Shown here piece after piece: positions 16,141 through 24,031 of a stretch of 64,000 bases of DNA (its first letter is position 1; every line of letters starts with the position of its first letter). Both the position numbers and the translations under genes were made by a program. The stretch is taken from the NCBI GenBank assembly GCA_017509255.1, contig JAFWQA010000002.1, forward strand, positions 124,001-188,000, written 5' to 3'. Source of the stretch: Clostridia bacterium. Its GTDB lineage: Bacteria > Bacillota > Clostridia > Christensenellales > Aristaeellaceae. The notes under the pieces are model-generated. The model was given only the letters and a program-made list of their open reading frames with translations. It did not search any database and was not told the DNA's origin.

Positions 16141-16168
16141 TTGACCTTCTTTGACGTTAAGATATATA
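16141..16168 (+). promoter_or_regulatory. Promoter of the small membrane protein/DUF4342-like pair
   Basis: TTGACC (16141-16146), 16 bases, TATATA (16163-16168), 66 bases ahead of the first start codon. Confidence 0.55.
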
Positions 16169-16234
16169 CACGGTCGGGGAATGGACGGCCGGCAGGAAAA
16201 CGGTCCGGGATACGGATGTCAGGAGGAAAAGAAG

Positions 16235-16399
16235 ATGCTGTGGATCGCGGTTCTCATCGGTTTCGGCCTGGCCTCCCTGGTGTTCAGGAAAAAGGTCCTG
16301 CCGGAAGGAAACACGGAAAATGCTGAAGCGTCCCGCAGGACGGTGAAGGCGACCGTTGACGGCAAGCCCGTACATTCCTATATCGCAGACGACCGATGA
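16235..16399 (+). CDS. Small single-span membrane protein, 54 residues
   Basis: ATG at 16235 follows AGGAGGAAAAGA with good spacing. The peptide starts with a hydrophobic stretch (LWIAVLIGFGLASLVF, residues 2-17) followed by the basic RKK, which suits a membrane anchor with a cytoplasmic or surface tail of about 35 polar residues. No family is recognised. It lies 21 bases before the DUF4342-like gene, with a promoter upstream and a terminator after that gene, so the two form a two-gene operon. Confidence 0.65.
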   Translation: MLWIAVLIGFGLASLVFRKKVLPEGNTENAEASRRTVKATVDGKPVHSYIADDR

Positions 16400-16420
16400 C
16401 TGTAAAAGGAGGAAACAAAT

Positions 16421-16849
16421 ATGGCAAAGAACTTTCTGGATGAACTGACCGGCTGCCGCGTGAAGGTAAAGAAAGACGGAAAGGAAATACTGAACGTACC
16501 CGGGATCCTTGCTCTTCCCGGACTGCTTTTCGCTCCCAGGGCGGGCATCATCGGGATGATCGCCGCGCCGCTTCTGGGCTGCAGCATCCATCTGGAGAAT
16601 AAAGACGGCGGGGAAGCAGATATCGGAAAGGCCGTGAAGGAGACGGCGGATACGTTCGCGGACAGAGCGGCCGAAACCGCGAAGAACGTCCTGGAGCAGA
16701 TCGAGAAGGCCTGGAACGACCTGTCAGCCGACGATCCGGAAGGCTGCCCCGAAGGAGAAGAATACGACGGGGATCCCGCCGGGCAGGGCAAGACGGCAGA
16801 CGACATTCCCACCATTCACGTGAATCCCGACGACTCCGACAAGGAGTAA
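16421..16849 (+). CDS. DUF4342-like protein with acidic tail
   Basis: The 142-residue protein contains, in its first 60 residues, a beta strand pair (CRVKVKKDGKEILNVPG) and a glycine-rich hydrophobic hairpin (LALPGLLFAPRAGIIGMIAA) ending in a polar strand, which resembles the C-terminal part of DUF4342 proteins; that assignment is by eye. An amphipathic helix (about 70-105) and a very acidic tail (Asp, Glu, Pro, Gly rich) follow. The hydrophobic hairpin could associate with the membrane next to the preceding small membrane protein. AAAGGAGG precedes the ATG by about 10 bases. Function is unknown; the usual DUF4342 N-terminal UBA-like part is absent. Confidence 0.65.
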   Translation: MAKNFLDELTGCRVKVKKDGKEILNVPGILALPGLLFAPRAGIIGMIAAPLLGCSIHLENKDGGEADIGKAVKETADTFADRAAETAKNVLEQIEKAWNDLSADDPEGCPEGEEYDGDPAGQGKTADDIPTIHVNPDDSDKE

Positions 16850-16901
16850 GCTGTCAGGCCGGCCGGATGCCCGCGATCGCGGAATCAGGGCCGGCATTCC
16901 C

Positions 16902-16934
16902 TCAGGGGCAGGAGCAGTTCCTGCCCCTGATTTT
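16902..16934 (+). terminator. Intrinsic terminator
   Basis: TCAGGGGCAGGA (16902-16913) pairs with TCCTGCCCCTGA (16919-16930) around a 5-base loop, then TTTT. Confidence 0.85.
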
Positions 16935-16956
16935 ATATCGCGCAACAGCACAACCA

Positions 16957-16985
16957 TTGACAACAACGGCACAAGGCGGGACAAT
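16957..16985 (+). promoter_or_regulatory. Promoter of the GH18 gene
   Basis: Consensus TTGACA (16957-16962), 17-base spacer, then GACAAT (16980-16985), about 70 bases before the start codon. Confidence 0.5.
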
Positions 16986-17053
16986 TACAGCGGCATGCAC
17001 GCGTGATAGAATGAGCTCAACAAAAAATCCAAGGTATCCGGAGGGCTCAAAAA

Positions 17054-18268
17054 ATGAAAAAACTGTTTTGTATGCTGCTGACTCTTTCTCTGACTTTTGC
17101 CCTTTTCACGGGCGCGGCGCGGGCCGGAGAAGACAAGGAGGGACCCGGCGTGACGGTCTATTTCCCGAACTGGAATATTTATTCCGACGGCCGGCAGGAC
17201 GTAAAAGGCCTGCCGTGGGACCGGCTGGACTGCGTGAACCACGCGTTCTGGGAGGTGGTCCCGCAGGACGGCGGCTATGCGGTCGTGTCCACCGATCCCT
17301 GGGCGGACACGGACGAGTACAATGCCGCAGCGCATTTCCCGCAGTACGCGGAATGCGCGGAGAAATATCCCGGAAAGCAGATCCTGATCTCCATCGGCGG
17401 ATGGACGGACTCCGGCCATTTCTCCGAGATGGCGCTGACGGCGGAAAGCCGCGGTTCCTTTATCCGGAGCTGCCTGGAAACGCTGGACGCGTATCCCTTC
17501 CTGTCCGGCCTGGACATCGACTGGGAGTATCCCGGGGTGGAACGCGAGCCTGAGGATGAAAGCGATGAAGGAAACCCGGTGGTCGGGGATGACCGGACGA
17601 ATTACACGCTGCTGCTGAAGGAACTGCGGGAAGCGCTGGATGAGCATTTCGGCGCGGGGAACAAGGTCCTGACCGTATGCGCGGGCGCGTCTGTCGGATA
17701 TTCCCTCTGCATGCAGGACTACGCTTCCCTTCATCCCTATGTGGACAGGATCAACCTGATGACCTACGACATGGCCGGCCCCTGGGAGGAAAACACGGGG
17801 CACCATACGGCGCTGCTGGGCGAAAACTCGGCGGAAGCAGCCGTGAATTACCTGCTGGAGCAGGGCGTGCCGTCCGGAAAGATCGCCATCGGCTGCCCGC
17901 TTTATACTCATGCCTGGAAGCTGAACGGGCCGGCGGAGGATCCTGTGGGAGCGGCCGGGACGCCGATCGCCGACCTGACCTGGCATGAGCTGCTCGCCCT
18001 GGAGCAGACGGCTGTGGAGGAGGGAACTCCCGGATGGCACAAGGGCTATGACGATACAAAGAAGGCGGCCTGGCTGTGGAACGACGATCCCGATTCTCCC
18101 GACTATCTCGCTTTCCACACCTATGAGAGCGCCGAGTCCCTGCAGGCGAAGCTGGACTATATCAATGAGCATCAGCTGGGCGGCCTGATCGTCTGGGAGG
18201 TGCACGGGGACAGCATGGACAGTGACTGGCCGATGATCACGGAAATGTACAAGGGGCTTCATCCCTGA
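17054..18268 (+). CDS. Secreted glycoside hydrolase family 18 protein (chitinase-like)
   Basis: The 404-residue protein has a signal peptide (residues 1-25, cleavage after ARA) and a GH18 barrel. The catalytic motif DxxDxDxE appears as GLDIDWEYPG near residue 155, with the terminal Glu as acid. SIGGW near 118 is the strand-3 motif, and MTYDMAGPW near 237 and the late IVWEVHGD are further barrel landmarks. Family activity is hydrolysis of beta-1,4-linked N-acetylglucosamine in chitin, chito-oligomers or N-glycans by substrate-assisted catalysis. There is no chitin-binding module and no surface anchor, so it should be released. Promoter and terminator frame it as a single-gene unit. Chitinase and endo-N-acetylglucosaminidase activity cannot be separated by eye. 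Confidence 0.9.
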   Translation: MKKLFCMLLTLSLTFALFTGAARAGEDKEGPGVTVYFPNWNIYSDGRQDVKGLPWDRLDCVNHAFWEVVPQDGGYAVVSTDPWADTDEYNAAAHFPQYAECAEKYPGKQILISIGGWTDSGHFSEMALTAESRGSFIRSCLETLDAYPFLSGLDIDWEYPGVEREPEDESDEGNPVVGDDRTNYTLLLKELREALDEHFGAGNKVLTVCAGASVGYSLCMQDYASLHPYVDRINLMTYDMAGPWEENTGHHTALLGENSAEAAVNYLLEQGVPSGKIAIGCPLYTHAWKLNGPAEDPVGAAGTPIADLTWHELLALEQTAVEEGTPGWHKGYDDTKKAAWLWNDDPDSPDYLAFHTYESAESLQAKLDYINEHQLGGLIVWEVHGDSMDSDWPMITEMYKGLHP

Positions 18269-18286
18269 GGATGAAGGCTGAGGATC

Positions 18287-18320
18287 CGGAGAGGGAAGAG
18301 ACTTTCCCTCTCCGTTTTTT
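18287..18320 (+). terminator. Intrinsic terminator of the GH18 gene
   Basis: CGGAGAGGGAA pairs with TTCCCTCTCCG around a short loop and is followed by six T, 18 bases past the stop codon. Confidence 0.85.
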
Positions 18321-18410
18321 GTGACGTCCCGGCGTTTGGTTCTGACGCGGAATGAGGATAAAAAGAGCAGGACAGAGGCGTTCTCTGTCCTGCTTTTGCC
18401 TGACTGCGGG

Positions 18411-20156
18411 TCACCGGTATGAGGAGAGCAGCCGGTTCACATGCTCATCGGAATACTGCCGCCGCTCGGCGAAGAAATTCAGGATATCCTGCACCTGGGA
18501 CATCAGGACGTTCGCCCCGTTCGGTCCGCCCGGCCAGCCGGGCCAGAAGCGGTCATAGGTCGCAAGGATGGCATCCACGTTCCGGCCGTACAGCTCCATC
18601 ACAGCATCCCGGACCAGGTTGTCCGCGAATTCCGAAGTGGTCAGGTCGTCATAGGTATCCGCGAATTTTTGCCGGAATTCCGGGCTTTCCAATGCGCCGA
18701 AGAAAAGGCTGCTGATGAAGCCGCCCTTTTCCCGAAGCCGCTCGACGGCGTTTTCATCGGGCTTCACTGTTCCATAAAGCCCGGTGCTGTATTCGGTATC
18801 GTAGAGGATAAACCGCCATTTCCCGTCCGCCCAGTCGTTGTCCGGATCCTTTTCCCGGGCCCGCCAGCAGGCGAAGTTGTTGTCGCCGAAGTCCCAGTTG
18901 CAGATATAGAACTGTGTAGCGATATATTCCGCGAGGCCGTCCATGTCCACCTGTTCCTCCAGCTGCCGGTAGGCGTCTTCCTCCGCGAAATCGGTTTCCC
19001 GGATCCAGTCGTGGAACGCCGCGAACTCCTGCCCGTCCTCCTCGGTGCCTTCCTCGACCTCATCGTTCTTCATCAGGACCACGTTTTTCTTTTTCACGCC
19101 GAAGTGATCATGGATGAAATCGTCCGTCAGCTTTTCGGTGATTTCGTAGTGCCCCCAGAATTCCCCGTCTATGAACACCAGGCAGGGCGTCATTGCCTGG
19201 GTGATAAAGTTCCTGCCCCATACCAGGCCCTGGATCAGGTGGTCCCGGATCCGGGAGAACTTGCTGTCGTTTCCGCAGTTCCGGAGGATGAAGCTGTCGT
19301 ATTCGGTAATGGGTTCATCGGTCGCGTCGCTGATGTTTTCCCCGTCATACAGATCATAGTCGATGACCTTTGTCCCGTATTCCTTCCGGGTGTAGATGTT
19401 GAAGCTCTTCTGTTCGCTGTCCCGGCAGGCGCCCCCGTGGATGCGGATGCCGACCTCGCCGGAAAACACCTCGCTGCCTTCGCTGAAGATCTGCATATGC
19501 GCCTGCCGCTCCCAGTCCCTTCCCCGGTTCAGATAGTTGCCGGGGATCCGCCATTCGTCCATGGACAGGTCGTACGCGTCGCTGTTCTTCCACTGCTCAA
19601 AGGAGTCTCCCTGGACATAAATGCCGCGCGCGGAATCGAACAGGTCACCCGGATCCACGGCCAGGGAGATCACCTTGTAGTTCCGGTAGAACTCCGCCTT
19701 GTCCTGGTAGCTGATAAAGTAAACCGCGGTCGATACGGCGCTGCGGCTGCCCTGTCCGTCCACCGCTACGGCCCGGATCACGTCGGCCTTGTCCACCTTC
19801 AGCAGGGGGGCCACGGCATCTCCCCATTTGTTCGGGGCGATGATATCCGTCCTGGCGCTCAGGACGTTTTTCTCATGTGTCCGGTCAGTCACTTCCAGCG
19901 GCCCGGTGTACAGCGTATCCGTCTCATCCGGGATACTCCCGTCCCGGGTGTAATACACCGATAGACCTTCCTCCGAAAGGACCGTCAGCTCAAAGGGCTC
20001 GTCATAGAACCCGGAAGGCCGGGAAAATTCCGGAGCGGGGACCGTGGGCCCCGCATCCTCTGCAGAGGCGCTTCCTCCCGCGAGGAAAACGGCTGCGGAG
20101 AGGACCGCAAGAAGCAGAAGGAAGAACCTTCTGCGGCTCTGAATCTGAAACAGCAT
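18411..20156 (-). CDS. Secreted CotH kinase family protein
   Basis: The 581-residue protein has a signal peptide (RRRFFLLLLAVLSAAVFLAG, then ASA). Residues 40-140 form a chitobiase/hexosaminidase C-terminal-like beta domain (YYTRDGSIPDETD is its signature), and the CotH domain follows. That domain includes IRIHGGACRD near residue 240, the Lys and Arg of QKSFNIYTR, LRNCGNDSK near 290, and NWDFGDNNFACW with the metal-binding Asp near 420. CotH proteins are atypical protein kinases of spore coats and also occur in cell-surface complexes of gut Clostridia. Export suggests a substrate on the surface. AAAGGAGG lies 6 bases before the ATG at 20154-20156, and a promoter with an extended -10 lies upstream. 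Confidence 0.88.
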   Translation of the reverse strand: MLFQIQSRRRFFLLLLAVLSAAVFLAGGSASAEDAGPTVPAPEFSRPSGFYDEPFELTVLSEEGLSVYYTRDGSIPDETDTLYTGPLEVTDRTHEKNVLSARTDIIAPNKWGDAVAPLLKVDKADVIRAVAVDGQGSRSAVSTAVYFISYQDKAEFYRNYKVISLAVDPGDLFDSARGIYVQGDSFEQWKNSDAYDLSMDEWRIPGNYLNRGRDWERQAHMQIFSEGSEVFSGEVGIRIHGGACRDSEQKSFNIYTRKEYGTKVIDYDLYDGENISDATDEPITEYDSFILRNCGNDSKFSRIRDHLIQGLVWGRNFITQAMTPCLVFIDGEFWGHYEITEKLTDDFIHDHFGVKKKNVVLMKNDEVEEGTEEDGQEFAAFHDWIRETDFAEEDAYRQLEEQVDMDGLAEYIATQFYICNWDFGDNNFACWRAREKDPDNDWADGKWRFILYDTEYSTGLYGTVKPDENAVERLREKGGFISSLFFGALESPEFRQKFADTYDDLTTSEFADNLVRDAVMELYGRNVDAILATYDRFWPGWPGGPNGANVLMSQVQDILNFFAERRQYSDEHVNRLLSSYR

Positions 20157-20263
20157 GGGATGACCTCCTTTATACCTGCCGTTTGCCATGCCGCGGCGAA
20201 ATCCCACAGCACGGCGGAAAACAGCATTACGGGGAATATCCGTTTATCCGGAATCTCTGTATA

Positions 20264-20292
20264 AGGATACCATATACCGCGGCCCCGGACAA
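20264..20292 (-). promoter_or_regulatory. Promoter of the CotH gene
   Basis: Minus-strand TTGTCC (20287-20292), 17 bases, TATCCT (20264-20269) with an upstream TGG extension, similar in style to the promoters at 9065 and 14001. Confidence 0.5.
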
Positions 20293-20293
20293 T

Positions 20294-20322
20294 AAAAAAA
20301 TCCGGCCCCTTTACGGGCCGGA
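20294..20322 (-). terminator. Intrinsic terminator downstream of GH32 and the fructokinase remnant
   Basis: TCCGGCCC (20301-20308) pairs with GGGCCGGA (20315-20322) around six bases; on the minus strand seven T follow (20294-20300). Confidence 0.85.
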
Positions 20323-20331
20323 ATACGGTAT

Positions 20332-20427
20332 TTCCAGAATTCGGGTCAGCAGCCGGCCGAACATGTCTTCACCCACCTTGCCGAGCATGACCGTCCCGCA
20401 GCCATACCGGTTCAGCGCGGCCGGGAA
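20332..20427 (-). pseudogene. Remnant of a PfkB-family carbohydrate kinase (probably fructokinase)
   Basis: Immediately after the GH32 stop codon the minus strand reads FPAALNRYGCGTVMLGKVGE followed by DMFGRLL. This is the PfkB N-terminal region (xxNVAxAxxRLGxxxxxxGKVGxDxFGxxL) without its start codon and without everything downstream. About 32 codons survive, ending just before the terminator. In sucrose operons this position is typically held by fructokinase, so the gene was probably deleted internally with the flanking terminator kept. No ribosome binding site or start remains. Confidence 0.7.
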
Positions 20428-20429
20428 GC

Positions 20430-21917
20430 TTACGCGAATAAACTGTACTTGACCACGTCCGCGATGACCGCGCCGTCCGCGTGGAAGGAGATCCCTTTCG
20501 CGTCCGGATCCGTCAGAACGGTTGCCGTCATCACCTTTTCACCGCCGTTGACAAACACTTCGATGCTGAACCGGTCCAGGATCAGCTGCAGCGTCAGCTC
20601 GCCGCCGCGGCGATCGATCCGCGCCGTCCGCTGATGAATGTACGCCTGACGCGGGCCGGAGAACTTCCGGTCGATCTTCAGCAGCGATTCATGGGGGCGG
20701 TAGCTCAGCTGGGTATAATACCGGTCGTTCTGCGCAAAACGCAGGGTGAATTCGCGGTAGATGTTTCCGGGATCGGCCGGCCGGATCCTCAGATCCAGCT
20801 CCAGCCTTCTGCCCTCAATGTTTTCCAGGGTCTTTTCGCCGTCGATCAGGACGTCCCGGTATTCCACCTTCCGGCTCCGGTATAACGCCAGCTCCCGGAT
20901 GGGCTGCTGATACAGGCGCCCGTTCCGGATGCTCAGCTCCCGCGGAAGGCTCATCTGGCCGAACCACATGAGTTCTTCAGACCTCGTCTGCCTGCAGTTG
21001 CCCCAGTTCTGCATCCAGCCGATCATGACCCTGCGTCCGTCGGGGGTCAGAATGGTCTGCGGCGCGTAAAAATCAATGCCGCAGTCCACCGCCTGATCGG
21101 CTTCCGGTATAAATTTCTTCTGCTTTTCATCAAACCGGCCGATCAGGCAGACCGTGCCGTTTCCGTCAGGGTACTCGAAATCCTTTGACAGCATATTTTC
21201 CGGGCTGATCAGCACAACGTCCTTTCCGTCCAGACGGAAAAAGTCCGGGCATTCCCACATACTGCCGAGGCTGCCGTCATTCCGCGCCAGAATGCTCTCG
21301 TATTTCCAGCTGAACCCGTCTTTGCTGCTGAAAAGCAGCAGGGAACCGATCCGGTCTTTGTCACAGGTACCCGCCACACAGCGGTAAGAGCCGTCATCCT
21401 CGCGCCAGATCTTCGGATCGCGGAAATCATACCGGCTCATTCCCTCAGGAAGGCACCTCTCGTCCAGCACCGGGTTTCCCTCGTATTTCCGGTAATCCAG
21501 ACCGTCTCCCACCGCCAGGCACTGCACCTGGATGGTCCGGCTGTCCCTGTCATGTCCTTCCTTTCGTACGCCGGTGTACATCAGCAGCTGCCGCCCGTCC
21601 TTCAGCTCGATGGCGCTTCCGGAAAACACCCCGAAGGAATCGTAGCTTTCATCCGGAGCCAACGCGCAGGGCAGATAGGTCCAGTGCAGCAGGTCATGGC
21701 TGACCGCGTGACCCCAGTGCATGGCATCCCATACCACGTCATACGGATTATACTGATAGAACAGATGATACTGCCCGCGGTAATAGGAGAAACCGTTCGG
21801 GTCGTTCATCCATCCGATCCGGGGGGTCAGATGGAAGGAAGGACGGTCGTTACTGCTGATGTCGGGGCCGAGGGCATCCTCATAGGCCCTGGCCAAAATC
21901 AGGTTCTGATTGATCAT
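20430..21917 (-). CDS. Glycoside hydrolase family 32 (sucrose / sucrose-6-phosphate hydrolase)
   Basis: The 495-residue protein carries all GH32 landmarks: WMNDPNG near residue 36 with the nucleophile Asp, FSGSA near 100, the RDP motif in YDFRDPKIW near 167, and the acid Glu in WECPDFF near 225. A C-terminal beta-sandwich covers roughly residues 350-495. There is no signal peptide, so it cleaves imported sucrose, sucrose-6-phosphate or short fructans in the cytoplasm. AAGGAAGG precedes the ATG by 6 bases. No PTS or ABC sugar transporter is adjacent, and the following kinase gene is only a remnant, so the original sucrose locus appears decayed around a still intact hydrolase. Confidence 0.92.
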   Translation of the reverse strand: MINQNLILARAYEDALGPDISSNDRPSFHLTPRIGWMNDPNGFSYYRGQYHLFYQYNPYDVVWDAMHWGHAVSHDLLHWTYLPCALAPDESYDSFGVFSGSAIELKDGRQLLMYTGVRKEGHDRDSRTIQVQCLAVGDGLDYRKYEGNPVLDERCLPEGMSRYDFRDPKIWREDDGSYRCVAGTCDKDRIGSLLLFSSKDGFSWKYESILARNDGSLGSMWECPDFFRLDGKDVVLISPENMLSKDFEYPDGNGTVCLIGRFDEKQKKFIPEADQAVDCGIDFYAPQTILTPDGRRVMIGWMQNWGNCRQTRSEELMWFGQMSLPRELSIRNGRLYQQPIRELALYRSRKVEYRDVLIDGEKTLENIEGRRLELDLRIRPADPGNIYREFTLRFAQNDRYYTQLSYRPHESLLKIDRKFSGPRQAYIHQRTARIDRRGGELTLQLILDRFSIEVFVNGGEKVMTATVLTDPDAKGISFHADGAVIADVVKYSLFA

Positions 21918-21971
21918 AGCAAACCTTCCTTAAGGTGTATATTCCCCGAGCTCTGTCAGGGTCACGCTGCT

Positions 21972-22000
21972 GCTCCCGGCAAAAGCCGGGAGCGTTTTTC
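21972..22000 (+). terminator. Orphan plus-strand terminator
   Basis: GCTCCCGGC (21972-21980) and GCCGGGAGC (21985-21993) flank AAAA and are followed by G and five T on the plus strand only. Both neighbouring genes run on the minus strand, so its gene is missing or it stops antisense transcription. Confidence 0.65.
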
Positions 22001-22058
22001 CGCCGGCGCCGTATATCCGGATCGCCGTGAAAAATGACAGAACGAAACCGATATTCCT

Positions 22059-22775
22059 TTACAGAACAGCTCCGGCGGCTTCATCCAGCGCGGCCCGGAG
22101 CCATTTTTCCGTGATCTCCCGATCGGACGGCTCCAGGAAGGCGTGTTTGCTTTGCGGAGACACGGTCAGCGCGGCGCCGAAGCTGCCGCAGAAGCGTTCG
22201 ACGGACTCCCGGGGCTGCAGGTCGTCCAGGGCGCCGTACAGGACGCAGGTCCGGAAGGGCCACCGCGTGACCGGGTGATCCAGGATATAGCGGTAATAGT
22301 CCCAGCGCAGGGTATCGATCTGTGTGGGGATCTCCCGCTTTTCCCTCAGCGCGTCTTCCGTCACGCCGGACCAGAGCATCATGTGCTCCACCAGCCATTT
22401 CATGTCCACAACGGGCGACTGGAACAGGCAGCGCTCAAAGGCCCTGTTTCCGTATGCCTGCAGGGAAAACCAGGCCCCCAGGCTGCAGGCGAACAGCGAT
22501 ACATGCTTCCAGCGCGGAAAAACATGATTAGCGATCGCGTTCAGGTCCCGGATGCCGTTCCATACGTCACACCGTTCCGGCCGGCCGATCCTTTCCCCGT
22601 GCTCCGGCAGATCGAAGCTGAGCGTCTGAAAACCGGCCTCCTCCGCGATCTCCGCAAAGAAACCGGCATATTCCTTCCGGCTCATTTTGCCGTGCACGTA
22701 AATGAATATTCTGTCTGACGGCTCTCCCCACAGGATGGCGGGGATGCCGCCGACCGTCAGCTTTTCCGTCTTCAT
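22059..22775 (-). CDS. Alpha/beta hydrolase
   Basis: The 238-residue protein has the hydrolase fold pattern: YVHGKMSRKE near residue 30 as oxyanion strand, FACSLGAWFS with the nucleophile Ser near 98 (a C-x-S-x-G elbow), Asp in YGALDD near 190 and His in QSKHAFLE near 215. Substrate is unknown; short peptidase- or esterase-like members look like this. It was probably co-opted for a cytoplasmic small-molecule ester, but nothing nearby tells which. GGAGGAAAG precedes the ATG at 22773-22775. The frame is open upstream without family resemblance. Confidence 0.82.
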   Translation of the reverse strand: MKTEKLTVGGIPAILWGEPSDRIFIYVHGKMSRKEYAGFFAEIAEEAGFQTLSFDLPEHGERIGRPERCDVWNGIRDLNAIANHVFPRWKHVSLFACSLGAWFSLQAYGNRAFERCLFQSPVVDMKWLVEHMMLWSGVTEDALREKREIPTQIDTLRWDYYRYILDHPVTRWPFRTCVLYGALDDLQPRESVERFCGSFGAALTVSPQSKHAFLEPSDREITEKWLRAALDEAAGAVL

Positions 22776-22900
22776 AATGACTTTCCTCCTGCCCGGGGCG
22801 CCTGCTTCCGACTCAGTTATCTCCGGGAATGCAAGCATACCATAAGCGGAGCGTGCCGGGCAACAAGCTGGACGAAAAGAGCCGTCCCTCTGTCCGGCCA

Positions 22901-22928
22901 TTGATTTTTCACGGGCGGGAGGTATAAT
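22901..22928 (+). promoter_or_regulatory. Promoter of the zinc-ribbon/DUF2007-like gene
   Basis: TTGATT (22901-22906), 16 bases, TATAAT (22923-22928), 47 bases before the GTG start. Confidence 0.65.
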
Positions 22929-22975
22929 GGACGTAAGAGCCGAGGAAGAATAAAGACAGGAAGGAAGGATGAACG

Positions 22976-23497
22976 GTGGAATACCTGTGCGTGAAATGCA
23001 GGAGACTCGCGGAAACGGAGCAGTGCCCCTGGTGCGGCAGCCGGGAAACCAAAGAGGCGGAGGGCAGCGACTACTGCTACCTGTCGGAATGGGGCGGGGA
23101 AGAGGCCGGAGCCCTCGCGGACCTGCTGAATCTGAACAGCATTCCTTTCCAGACGAGGAAAAACCCCTGTGACACGAAAAGGACTTATTACAGCTTTTTT
23201 GTTCCGTACCGGGCGCTGGAGGACGCCAAAGACACGATCCTGACGCAGCTGTCCGGCAGCCGGGCCGCGGCGGAGGGAGCGCGGGACGACTCCGGGCCGT
23301 TTGACGGCGATGAGGTCGACCGGATGGAAATGGTTGAGCTGGACGGCATGAGCCTGGAGGAGCTGCGGGCCTATAAGGACCGGCTCAACCGGACGCTGAA
23401 ATGGGTCCGGGTCCAGGAAAAGGAATGGAAGCGGCGCACCACCGTGCTGATGGACATGCGGGAGGAAGCCGAAAACCTGATCGACGAAATAAGCTGA
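22976..23497 (+). CDS. Zinc-ribbon protein with DUF2007-like domain
   Basis: The 173-residue protein starts with a zinc ribbon, CVKC near residue 5 and CPWC near 17. Next comes a domain (about 30-85) with the alternating strand-helix pattern of DUF2007 'putative signal transducing' proteins (EAGALADLLNLNSIPF is its first helix). A C-terminal coiled-coil-like helix (about 118-173) is rich in Glu, Arg and Leu. The start is GTG at 22976 because AAGGAAGG lies 7 bases upstream, whereas the overlapping ATG at 22969 is in another frame. Function is not established for this family. A terminator follows 20 bases on, so it is a single-gene unit. Confidence 0.7.
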   Translation: MEYLCVKCRRLAETEQCPWCGSRETKEAEGSDYCYLSEWGGEEAGALADLLNLNSIPFQTRKNPCDTKRTYYSFFVPYRALEDAKDTILTQLSGSRAAAEGARDDSGPFDGDEVDRMEMVELDGMSLEELRAYKDRLNRTLKWVRVQEKEWKRRTTVLMDMREEAENLIDEIS

Positions 23498-23517
23498 CCC
23501 TTGATCCCGGACACAGG

Positions 23518-23543
23518 AAAAGCCGGCCTTCGGGCCGGCTTTT
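23518..23543 (+). terminator. Intrinsic terminator (bidirectional)
   Basis: An 11-base arm AAAAGCCGGCC and its complement enclose a TTCG tetraloop and end in TTTT. Confidence 0.85.
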
Positions 23544-23628
23544 CCGTATCCATCTTTCAGGCGGCATCCTCCTGCGCCGTACCCGAAATAACATTTCAAA
23601 AAACTGCGCCGCTTTTGCCGGAAGGTGG

Positions 23629-23634
23629 TATAAT
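23629..23634 (+). promoter_or_regulatory. Extended -10 promoter element of the PII-like/antiporter operon
   Basis: TGG followed by a consensus TATAAT (23629-23634), about 60 bases before the first gene. The -35 region is poor, as is common with an extended -10. Confidence 0.5.
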
Positions 23635-23692
23635 ACGCGTCTGGACAGAGCCTGCTGCTGTCAGGGGCCTGCCCGAAAAGGAGGCATGAAAA

Positions 23693-24031
23693 ATGCAGTT
23701 GTTTGTCACGGTTCTGCAGGATGTCCAGCTGCTGAACGAGCTGCTGGAGAAAATGAACAAAGCCGGGTTTACGGGCGCCACCGTGCTGGAGAGCAGGGGG
23801 ATGGCCGGCATCCTGGTGAATGAGGATACTCCCATGTTCGGCTTTCTCAGGTCCATGAGGGATGAGATACGGACGGAGAGCAGGACGGTCTTCGTGGTGA
23901 CGGAGGACAGCCGGGTGAAGGAGCTCCGCGGGATCGTCAATGAGGTCACCGGCGGGATGGAGAAGCCCAATAACGGCATCATGTTCGCCGTGCCGGTAGC
24001 TTTCGCGGAAGGACTGGCGGAAGAAAAATGA
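23693..24031 (+). CDS. PII-like signalling protein
   Basis: The 112-residue protein has PII (GlnB) size and topology: strand LFVTVLQDVQLLNELLEKMN, strand with the ATVLESRGMAG turn near residue 30, a short T-loop equivalent, strand TVFVVTEDS, helix and the last strand GIMFAVPV near 95 matching the B/C-loop end of the family. The uridylylated Tyr51 loop is shortened, so it is PII-like and not a classical nitrogen regulator. The stop codon overlaps the antiporter start (ATGA, 24028-24031), which argues for a stoichiometric partner, probably gating transport in response to a nucleotide. That role is inference. GGAGG precedes the ATG by 9 bases. Confidence 0.75.
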   Translation: MQLFVTVLQDVQLLNELLEKMNKAGFTGATVLESRGMAGILVNEDTPMFGFLRSMRDEIRTESRTVFVVTEDSRVKELRGIVNEVTGGMEKPNNGIMFAVPVAFAEGLAEEK

